Assembly (NCBI GenBank): GCA_963422385.1
Contig: OY729432.1
Span: 3,472,001 to 3,536,000, forward strand
Direction: 5' to 3'
Source: JAJDTQ01 sp963422385
GTDB taxonomy: Bacteria; Desulfobacterota; Binatia; UBA9968; JAJDTQ01
Length of the DNA: 64,000 bases
Position numbers and translations under genes: made by a program. The notes beneath the pieces are model-generated. The model saw only the letters and a program-made list of their open reading frames with translations, did not search any database and was not told the origin of the DNA. Each line of letters starts with the position of its first letter. Within the stretch, counting starts at the first letter, position 1. Of this stretch, positions 57,932-64,000 are shown piece after piece.

Positions 57932-59118
57932 CGCGACGTCTGGTCGTCCGCCCGCGCCAAGAGAGTCATGACCATGTCCGCCACTCGACCGGGAGCCCCG
58001 GGGGGTCCCAATCGTTGTCGCACCGTCTCGAGTTTCCGGACCACGGCGGACTGGATCTCCGGTTGCAGCATGCGCCTGGTTTCGGCAAGGATCCGGTCCG
58101 ACGTGACCTCGTCCTGGATCAATTCCGGGACCACCCGTTCGCCGGCGATGATGTTGACCATGCCGATGTGATCCACCCGGATCAGCAAGCGTCCGAGCCA
58201 ATAGCTCAACGGTGACAAGCGATAGGCGATGACCATGGGTTTCTTCAACAGCCCCGCCTCCAGGGTCGCCGTTCCGGAGGCCAGCCATACCAGATCCGCC
58301 GCCGCCAGCATGTTGTACGTATCACCCTCGACGATGCGCACGGCGATGGGCGATCCCGCCACCGCCTGCTCCAGGTCGCTTCGGTCGATGGTGCTGGCGC
58401 GGATCAGCAGGAATTGCACGTCCCGTTCCCGGGTCAGGCCCCGGGCGGCTTCGAGCATGGGGTCGATGAGCGAGGCAACCTCTTTCTCCCGGCTTCCGGG
58501 CATCATCGCCACGGTGAGCTTCCTGTGGTCCAGTCCCGCCCGGCGAAGGCTCGTTTTCCGGTCCTGGTCGGGTTTCACGGCGTCCACGAGCGGGTGTCCG
58601 ACGAAGGATACGGTGCCGACACCGAAAGCCTTGTAGAGATCCGCCTCGAAGGGAAAGACAACCGCCATGGCGTCCACGCTCGATGCGATCCGCCGAATCC
58701 GGTACTGGCGCCACGCCCATACCTGCGGGCTGATATAGTAGAGGACGGTGATGCCGTGGCGGCGCGCGATCCGCGCCAACCGCATATTGAATTCCGGGAA
58801 GTCGATCAGGATAAGCAAGGCCGGTCTGGCCTCCAACAGGAGCCGGCGTAACAGCCGGTAGGCCATCCAGATGTGACGAAGACTCCCGAGCACCTCCGAG
58901 AAGCCCACCCCCGCCACTCGCGCAATGTCGTGTACGACCTGCATGCCGGCTTGTCGGAGGCTGGCGCCGCCCATGCCGAAAAACTCCACCGACGGATCCC
59001 GTTGCCGCAGCTTGCGTACCAACTCCGCCCCCCGGGCATCTCCCGAGGCTTCTCCGGCCACCAGCATCACCCCCAGGGGGCGACGGTTTACGGAAGAATG
59101 AGTCGTGTTGCTGGCCAT
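57928..59118 (-). CDS. lpxB: Lipid-A-disaccharide synthase
   Basis: This 396-residue GT19 glycosyltransferase joins UDP-2,3-diacylglucosamine and lipid X. VAGEASGDARGAEL and FFGMGGASLRQAGM near the N-terminus, and SGTATLEAGLLKKPMVIAYR with INIIAGERVVPELIQ near the C-terminus, are LpxB motifs. Its start overlaps the stop of the Gfo/Idh gene and its end overlaps msbA. Confidence 0.95.
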   Translation of the reverse strand: MASNTTHSSVNRRPLGVMLVAGEASGDARGAELVRKLRQRDPSVEFFGMGGASLRQAGMQVVHDIARVAGVGFSEVLGSLRHIWMAYRLLRRLLLEARPALLILIDFPEFNMRLARIARRHGITVLYYISPQVWAWRQYRIRRIASSVDAMAVVFPFEADLYKAFGVGTVSFVGHPLVDAVKPDQDRKTSLRRAGLDHRKLTVAMMPGSREKEVASLIDPMLEAARGLTRERDVQFLLIRASTIDRSDLEQAVAGSPIAVRIVEGDTYNMLAAADLVWLASGTATLEAGLLKKPMVIAYRLSPLSYWLGRLLIRVDHIGMVNIIAGERVVPELIQDEVTSDRILAETRRMLQPEIQSAVVRKLETVRQRLGPPGAPGRVADMVMTLLARADDQTSR

Positions 59119-60050
59119 TACAGCCGTTCGCTGATCGCCGATGCAATCTCGAGCGCGTGCAACCCGTCCTCACCGCTCACCACCGGGCTCTTGCGGTCGG
59201 CCACCGACTCCAGGAAGGATTCGATCTGGTCCCGGAGAGCGTCGCCGTCCTTTGTGGCGATCTTCTGTCCCTGAATACCGGCCCAACCTCGGCTTCGATC
59301 TTCCATGCGGTAGATCTGTGCCGTCTTGGCGTCGTAATCCAGGGAAATGTAGGCATCCGGTTGAAAGAACCGAATCTTGCGCTCGCGTTTCATCGACACC
59401 CGGCTTGCGGTCACATTGGCCACGCACCCGTCATCGAAACGTATACGCGCGTTGGCGATGTCCGGCTTGCCCGTAAGCACGGCGACACCGGTGGCGTCAA
59501 TGTCCGTCACCGGCGCGTGCACCAGGCCGGAGATCACATCGATGTCGTGGATCATCAAATCATGCACGACATCGACATCCGTGCCCCGTTCCATAAAGGG
59601 GGCCAGACGGTGGCATTCGACGAATTTCGGCGCGGCGATGACCTTGCTGAGCTCGCGCACGACCGGGTTGAATCGCTCCAGGTGACCGACCTGGAGGATA
59701 CGGGCGTTCCGCCGGGCCAGTTCCACCAGCTTCCGTCCGGCGGCCACCGTGGATGTGATCGGCTTCTCCACCAGCACATCGATTCCGGCGGCCAGGAAGT
59801 CCCGCGCGACCCGGTAGTGCTGTTGCGTCGGAACCGCGATGCTGACGCAGCGGACCTTGTCCAGGAGGTCACGGTAATCCGTGACCGCGGGCACCTGGTA
59901 GCGCGCACCCGCCTCCCGTGCCCGTCCTTCGTCGATGTCGGCAACGGCCACGAGCCGGGCGGCCGACGAGGCGGCATACTTGCCGGCATGGAGGTTCCCG
60001 GCATGGCCAACCCCGACCACCCCAACCGCGATGGGTTCCGGCTCTCTCAT
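59118..60050 (-). CDS. Gfo/Idh/MocA-family oxidoreductase within the lpx operon
   Basis: This 310-residue NAD(P)-dependent dehydrogenase has the Rossmann motif GVVGVGHAGNLHAGKY (residues 10-25) and the EKP motif at 95-97. Its position between lpxI and lpxB, with overlaps on both sides, points to a lipid A or sugar-nucleotide role. GnnA, which starts the synthesis of GlcNAc3N for amide-linked lipid A, is a member of this family, but no GnnB-like aminotransferase is in the window, so the role is open. Confidence 0.85.
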   Translation of the reverse strand: MREPEPIAVGVVGVGHAGNLHAGKYAASSAARLVAVADIDEGRAREAGARYQVPAVTDYRDLLDKVRCVSIAVPTQQHYRVARDFLAAGIDVLVEKPITSTVAAGRKLVELARRNARILQVGHLERFNPVVRELSKVIAAPKFVECHRLAPFMERGTDVDVVHDLMIHDIDVISGLVHAPVTDIDATGVAVLTGKPDIANARIRFDDGCVANVTASRVSMKRERKIRFFQPDAYISLDYDAKTAQIYRMEDRSRGWAGIQGQKIATKDGDALRDQIESFLESVADRKSPVVSGEDGLHALEIASAISERL

Positions 60051-60910
60051 TCGGGTTCCGGTTCCACCGCCACCACGGCGATTTCCGCCTCATCCGCCGC
60101 GGCAAGCAGCTTCTCCTTGTCCAACAGGATCGAGCGCCGACTCTCGACCGCCAGCACGCCTCCCCCCACCTGCTTCAGGACCTCGATGGTCCCGGAACCG
60201 ATGGCGGGTACGTCGAAGCGCAGATCCTGCTGCGGCTTGCTCATCTTCACCACCACGACGGGGCCGTCCACGATCTCTCCCCCGCGACGAATGGCTGCGT
60301 CCGTACCTTCGACGGCCTCCACCGCCAGGATGACGCCGTCCTTCAATACCAGGGTTTGGCCGATTCCCATTCGACCCAGCCGCTTGACCATGGGGACACC
60401 CAGGCCCACGTCCTTCCATTGTTCCGGACCGGGCCGGGTCCGCGTGAGCACTCCCGCCTCGGCCGGAATGATGCGCTCCAGGAACAGCGTCGACTCCAGG
60501 ATACGAATCCCCTCGCGCTCGAGTTCGCCGGCCACACCCCGCAGCAACTGATCATCGTCGCGACTCTTGATTCGGGCCAGGAGCGCCAAACCTCTGGGAT
60601 CGGGCCGAAAGTTGGAAAACAGCCGTACTTTCCGGATGCCGCCTGCCATGACGGCGTTGCGGACCCCGGCCTTTCGGAAGGTTCGGATGATCTTTCCCAG
60701 TTGCCCTACCCGAATCCAGGTGACCTGCTCGACCAAATGCTCGATCTCTTCAGCGGTCTCCCCCCGATGCGCCACCGCGATCACACGGACCCCGACCTCT
60801 CGTGCGTTCTGGGCGAATATCAAGGGAAACCGGCCACTGCCTGCGATCAGGCCGACCTTGTCGACCGGCATTTCCCGTACCTTGTCCAGTGTCCCGTCCA
60901 GCCCGTTCAT
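60047..60910 (-). CDS. lpxI: UDP-2,3-diacylglucosamine pyrophosphatase, LpxI type
   Basis: This 287-residue protein hydrolyses UDP-2,3-diacylglucosamine to lipid X, the step done by LpxH in gamma-proteobacteria. VGLIAGSGRFPLIFA at the N-terminus, and VEGTDAAIRRGG with DVPAIGSGTIEVLK in the C-terminal half, are LpxI (DUF1009) motifs. It overlaps the Gfo/Idh gene. A MITE separates it from lpxA. Confidence 0.92.
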   Translation of the reverse strand: MNGLDGTLDKVREMPVDKVGLIAGSGRFPLIFAQNAREVGVRVIAVAHRGETAEEIEHLVEQVTWIRVGQLGKIIRTFRKAGVRNAVMAGGIRKVRLFSNFRPDPRGLALLARIKSRDDDQLLRGVAGELEREGIRILESTLFLERIIPAEAGVLTRTRPGPEQWKDVGLGVPMVKRLGRMGIGQTLVLKDGVILAVEAVEGTDAAIRRGGEIVDGPVVVVKMSKPQQDLRFDVPAIGSGTIEVLKQVGGGVLAVESRRSILLDKEKLLAAADEAEIAVVAVEPEPE

Positions 60911-60934
60911 ATTTGCGATCCCTGGCGTGGCGTC

Positions 60935-61099
60935 CTAGTGTCGAGTCCGGTAAATACGCAAGATGATTTACTGGTCTTTTTTGCCGTCGGCTGCGTTGCT
61001 CTTCCTCGCGCGGTATTGGCCACTGCTCGTCATCGCGCCTTGCCGACCACAAGAAATCCTGCGCATCTTGTCTTGCGTATTTACCGGACTCGACACTAG
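60935..61099. repeat. MITE family 1, copy with perfect 29-bp inverted ends
   Basis: This 165-bp element begins CTAGTGTCGAGTCCGGTAAA and its right end (61071-61099) is the exact complement of the first 29 bases (60935-60963). It separates lpxA and lpxI inside the operon. The right CTAG provides the TAG stop of lpxA (61096-61098). It has no ORF. In a transcript the arms could pair into a long hairpin. Confidence 0.88.
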
Positions 61100-61872
61100 C
61101 GGCAGATTCCTCGCCGGGAGCTCTCGACGAAGTCGATCATCTGTTCCACCTCGGAGGTACGGGGGACTTCCCGGCAGACCCTTTGCACCGCGTCCTTCAG
61201 CCGCAACCTCGACCGGAACAGGATGCGGTACGTCTGCCGGATGGCCTCGACGCGAGCCTTGTCGAAGCCCCGCCGCCTGAGCCCCTGGAGGTTCAGTCCC
61301 CGCAGCCGCACGCGATCGCCGGTGGCGTGGCAGTAGGGTGGCACGTCCTTGGAGACCATGGAGCCCGCACCGACGATGGCGCCGCTGCCGATGGCGACGA
61401 ACTGGTGGACTCCCACCAGGGCTCCGATGATGACGCGGTCTCCGACCACCACGTGGCCGCCGAGCATGGCGCCGTTCGCCAGGATGTTGTCGTCTCCGAT
61501 GAGGCAGTCGTGGGCGACGTGGCTTTGCATCATCAGCAGGTTTCGCTGTCCGATCCGGGTGACCATGCCGCCCCCGGCGGTACCTGGATTGAGCGAGGCG
61601 AACTCGCGAATGGTATTGCCATCGCCGATGATCAGTTGGCTGTCCTCACCCTTGTACTTCAGATCCTGGGGACTGGAGCCGACGGTGCTGAACTGAAAAA
61701 TGACGTTGTCACTGCCGATGGACGTGTTTCCCTCGATCACGACGTGGGACCTGATCCGGGTCCCCTGACCGATCGTCACCCCGGGACCGATGACGGAGTA
61801 AGGGCCTACCTCGACCCGGTCGTCGAGTTCCGCAGCCGGATCCACGACCGCAGTGGGATGCTGCCGGACCAT
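61096..61872 (-). CDS. lpxA: UDP-N-acetylglucosamine acyltransferase
   Basis: This 258-residue left-handed beta-helix enzyme transfers the 3-hydroxyacyl chain to the 3-OH of UDP-GlcNAc (or the 3-NH2 of the GlcNAc3N analogue). Hexapeptide repeats are visible throughout, and SHVAHDC includes the catalytic His121. The C-terminal helical segment (FDKARVEAIRQTYRILFRS) is typical. It follows fabZ, with a palindromic repeat between them. Confidence 0.95.
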   Translation of the reverse strand: MVRQHPTAVVDPAAELDDRVEVGPYSVIGPGVTIGQGTRIRSHVVIEGNTSIGSDNVIFQFSTVGSSPQDLKYKGEDSQLIIGDGNTIREFASLNPGTAGGGMVTRIGQRNLLMMQSHVAHDCLIGDDNILANGAMLGGHVVVGDRVIIGALVGVHQFVAIGSGAIVGAGSMVSKDVPPYCHATGDRVRLRGLNLQGLRRRGFDKARVEAIRQTYRILFRSRLRLKDAVQRVCREVPRTSEVEQMIDFVESSRRGICR

Positions 61873-61897
61873 TCGTCTGAACCTCTGACCGCTAGGG

Positions 61898-62053
61898 GCC
61901 TGTCCGAGTAAAGCAGGAATCTAGTGCGAGGCATGGGAATGGGTCCATTCGCGGTTGGATTCTCGTCACATATTCCCGATATTCTCCTCGAATCCGCCCA
62001 CAAATGCCCTCCATTTCCATGCCTCTCGCTACGATTCGCTTACCCGGACAGGC
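61898..62053. repeat. Palindromic repeat family 2, copy B
   Basis: This 156-bp element is the inverted counterpart of the repeat at 36346-36513. It begins GCCTGTCCGAGTAAAGCAGG and ends TTCGCTTACCCGGACAGGC, with internal arms GGCATGGGAATGG and CCATTTCCATGCC. The last codons and the stop of fabZ lie in its right end. It separates fabZ and lpxA in the operon. Confidence 0.8.
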
Positions 62054-62484
62054 TCCTGGACGGGCATCTCCATTGCAGACAACTCCGCTTCGGCCACCCG
62101 CTTCCCGTCCACCGCAGCGTGGGCCTTCAGGCGCCAGTAGTGCTTGCGCCGTCTCGAAACCTCCAGCTCGACCCTTAGCTGATCGCCCGGCTCCACCGGC
62201 TGCTTGAACCGCGCCCGGTCGAGACCGGTCAGGACGAAGACCTTGTCCGAGTCATGCTTGCTGTACCCTGCCAGGATCGCACCCATCTGGGCCATGACCT
62301 CGCAGATCAATACGCCCGGCATGATGGGTTTGTCGGGGAAGTGGCCTTGAAAGAAGCTCTCGTTGATGGTTACGTTCTTGATGCCCACGATACGTCGGTT
62401 CGGCTCGATCTCCACGACTCGATCCACCAGGAGAACCGGATATCGGTGCGGAATCAGCTTGCGTATCTCGGTTACGTCCAGCAT
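62029..62484 (-). CDS. fabZ: 3-hydroxyacyl-ACP dehydratase
   Basis: This 151-residue hot-dog-fold dehydratase supplies unsaturated acyl-ACP in fatty acid synthesis. The motif GHFPDKPIMPGVLICEVMAQ contains catalytic His48 and Glu62. Its start is four bases after the lpxD stop. The final residues (PVRVSES) are encoded by the family 2 repeat, exactly as in recD2 (PARVSEW), so the C-terminus has been altered by the insertion. Confidence 0.95.
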   Translation of the reverse strand: MLDVTEIRKLIPHRYPVLLVDRVVEIEPNRRIVGIKNVTINESFFQGHFPDKPIMPGVLICEVMAQMGAILAGYSKHDSDKVFVLTGLDRARFKQPVEPGDQLRVELEVSRRRKHYWRLKAHAAVDGKRVAEAELSAMEMPVQEPVRVSES

Positions 62485-62488
62485 GCCC

Positions 62489-63544
62489 TTACGAAACTCC
62501 CTTGTCTTCCCGCGATGCCTGCGCGCGGATGTTTCGCTCGATCCCGGAAACCCGCCGCCACAGTTCGGGCAGCTTGGGCAACAGCCGCATCACCCTGATC
62601 CACTGCTTGTGAGGCGCGGCCGTGACCGCACCGGACAGCATCGACCCGGGCGGAACCGACTGCAAGACGGTGCTCCTGGGTCCGATAACCGATCGCGGCC
62701 CGATCTCCAGGTGATCCTTGATGCCGACCTGCCCGGAGATAACCACGTCATCCCCCACGACGGTGCTGCCCGCGATACCCGTCTGGGCCACTATCAGACA
62801 GCGTTCGCCCACGATCACGTTGTGCCCGATCTGGACGAGATTATCGATCTTCGTCCCGGCGCCGATCCGGGTGCTTCCGATGGTGGCCCGGTCCACCGTC
62901 GTGTTCGCGCCGACCTCCACGTCGTCCGCGAGCTCGACGATACCCGCCTGGGGCACCTTGAGCCGTTGCCGGCCGTGACCGGTATACCCGAACCCGTCGC
63001 TTCCAATCACGACACCCGCGTGGAGTATGACCCCATCGCCGATCCGGCAGCGCTCCGCTACCGTCACGTTGGGATGGAGGACGCAACCCTTGCCCAGTTG
63101 CGCCGCCGCCGCGATGGCGACGCCGGGCATGAGCACCGTCCTCTCCCCGACCCTGGCGTTCCTGCCCACGTAACAATGCGGATACAGGGCCGTATCAGCC
63201 CCGATGACCGCGGTCGGATCGACGACGGCCATGGGGCTGATGCCGGCCGGATGTGTCACCGGGGGATTGAACAGCCCGTGTATCCGGGCAAAGGCGCGGT
63301 GAGGTTCGTCAACTTGAAGAAAATTCAGGGCGGGCCGGGTCACCGGCTCACCGGCCACGATGACCGCGCTGGCCCTGCAGGAAGCCAAGTATCGACGATA
63401 CCGGGGGTGGGCGAGAAAGGTGATGTCTCCCGGACCCGCTTCCTCGATCGAAGACACCCTCTCGATGGTCACATCAGGGTCGCCGATTACCCGTCCACCG
63501 ACCAGTTCGGCGAGGTCCGCGAGGGATTTGCCTGAACTCGTCAC
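62489..63544 (-). CDS. lpxD: UDP-3-O-acylglucosamine N-acyltransferase
   Basis: This 351-residue left-handed beta-helix acyltransferase adds the N-linked hydroxyacyl chain to lipid A precursors. The N-terminal uridine-binding domain (residues 1-100) is followed by hexapeptide repeats; His241 in LVQIGHNVIVGE is the catalytic residue. It starts with GTG overlapping the skp stop (GTGA) and ends four bases before fabZ. Confidence 0.95.
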   Translation of the reverse strand: MTSSGKSLADLAELVGGRVIGDPDVTIERVSSIEEAGPGDITFLAHPRYRRYLASCRASAVIVAGEPVTRPALNFLQVDEPHRAFARIHGLFNPPVTHPAGISPMAVVDPTAVIGADTALYPHCYVGRNARVGERTVLMPGVAIAAAAQLGKGCVLHPNVTVAERCRIGDGVILHAGVVIGSDGFGYTGHGRQRLKVPQAGIVELADDVEVGANTTVDRATIGSTRIGAGTKIDNLVQIGHNVIVGERCLIVAQTGIAGSTVVGDDVVISGQVGIKDHLEIGPRSVIGPRSTVLQSVPPGSMLSGAVTAAPHKQWIRVMRLLPKLPELWRRVSGIERNIRAQASREDKGVS

Positions 63545-64000
63545 CTGTTCTTGCCGACCGGCTTGTTCTGGAAACGCTTGTTGTAGAGCTCGATCACGTC
63601 ATCGGTGATGTCGGTCCCTTTGTCGGTATAGAGCAGTTGGCCCCGCTCGAGGATCATCGTGAACTTGCCGGTCTTGCCCACCTCCCTGATGATCTTCTGG
63701 AGATCCTTCAGGATCTCGTCCGTGATCTCGCGTTCCTTGAGGCCCAACTCCTCCCGCACGTCCCTCATCTTGCGCTCGTAGTCGCGAACGCGTAGCTGGA
63801 ATCGCCGCTGGGCTCTGGCCCGTTCGCTCTCCTTCATCAGGAGGGCCTGCTTTTCCAGGCTCTTTCGCTGTTCCTCGATGGCCTGATTCTCCTTGAACAG
63901 CGCGTCCTGCTTGTCCTTGAGGGCGGCCTGAAATGATTTGCGGGCGCTCTTCCCGCGCAGGGATTGGCTGATGGCCTTTTGGAGGTTGACGAAGCCGACC
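63541..64000 (-). CDS. skp: Skp/OmpH-family periplasmic chaperone, 5' end outside window
   Basis: The visible part (about 152 codons) lacks the start and signal peptide. It shows VGFVNLQKAISQS at the left of the readable part, then a long charged coiled coil, LGLKEREITDEILKDLQKIIREVGKTGKFTMILERGQLLYTD, and a short C-terminal region. This is the OmpH/Skp pattern of outer-membrane-protein chaperones, usually located just upstream of lpxD after bamA. The gene continues past 64000. Confidence 0.92.
   Translation of the reverse strand, partial: VGFVNLQKAISQSLRGKSARKSFQAALKDKQDALFKENQAIEEQRKSLEKQALLMKESERARAQRRFQLRVRDYERKMRDVREELGLKEREITDEILKDLQKIIREVGKTGKFTMILERGQLLYTDKGTDITDDVIELYNKRFQNKPVGKNR

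Overview
The window is about 64 kb of GC-rich DNA from a Gram-negative bacterium. Evidence for this is an almost complete lipid A/Kdo cluster at the right end (skp, lpxD, fabZ, lpxA, lpxI, lpxB, msbA, waaA, lpxK and a Kdo-kinase-like gene) plus AsmA. Much of the rest is catabolic: amidohydrolases, short-chain dehydrogenases, thiolase with its OB-fold partner, E1-type decarboxylase subunits, a luciferase-like oxidoreductase, a GMC oxidoreductase and a molybdenum hydroxylase. That mix fits an uncultured, metabolically versatile delta-proteobacterial or Tectomicrobia-like lineage. I infer this from gene content only. No rRNA or tRNA gene was seen.

Layout. 1-5 kb: a type III restriction-modification pair (res runs off the left edge) next to what I read as the remains of a type VI-A CRISPR locus. 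These remains are a broken cas13a, with an N-terminal piece joined to a frameshifted HEPN2 piece carrying the WERD motif, and one 37-nt direct repeat in the same orientation. 5-14.5 kb: SDR, amidohydrolase, ferritin-like protein, 3-hydroxyanthranilate dioxygenase, VOC protein, TldE/TldD, Nudix and TerB-like genes. 14.66-15.5 kb: an intact IS5-family element. 15.8-20.1 kb: a lower-GC three-gene operon. It encodes a membrane-anchored dCTP-deaminase/dUTPase-fold protein, a PurZ-like adenylosuccinate synthetase with Ser in place of the catalytic Asp, and a three-domain protein (DEDD exonuclease, DUF429, P-loop nucleotide kinase). I consider this the best candidate for an undescribed nucleotide-based system. 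20.1-21 kb: a DOPA-dioxygenase-like gene behind a long leader with a promoter, a 12-codon upstream ORF and an intrinsic terminator.

21-46 kb: mainly catabolic and housekeeping genes, several of them broken (a radical SAM gene, a dehydrogenase E1 alpha gene with an in-frame TGA, a hydroxyisobutyrate-dehydrogenase-like gene with a large in-frame deletion, and an IS5 fragment). 46-54 kb: rpiA, two RRM proteins, infA, an MFS transporter, two amidohydrolases and a DUF423 protein. 52.9-64 kb: the lipid A operon on the minus strand, with many start/stop overlaps indicating co-transcription.

Two families of short palindromic elements are scattered through the right half. One is a 162-174 bp MITE with 29-bp inverted ends that sits in CTAG sites supplying the TAG stop codons of genes (infA, the DUF423 gene, lpxA). 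The other is a 156-168 bp palindrome whose end encodes the last residues and stop codons of recD2 and fabZ. Small REP-like hairpins with a GGGTTTGAAACCC core lie between several genes at 6-12 kb. Family assignments rest on motifs and remembered family features. No database search was run.
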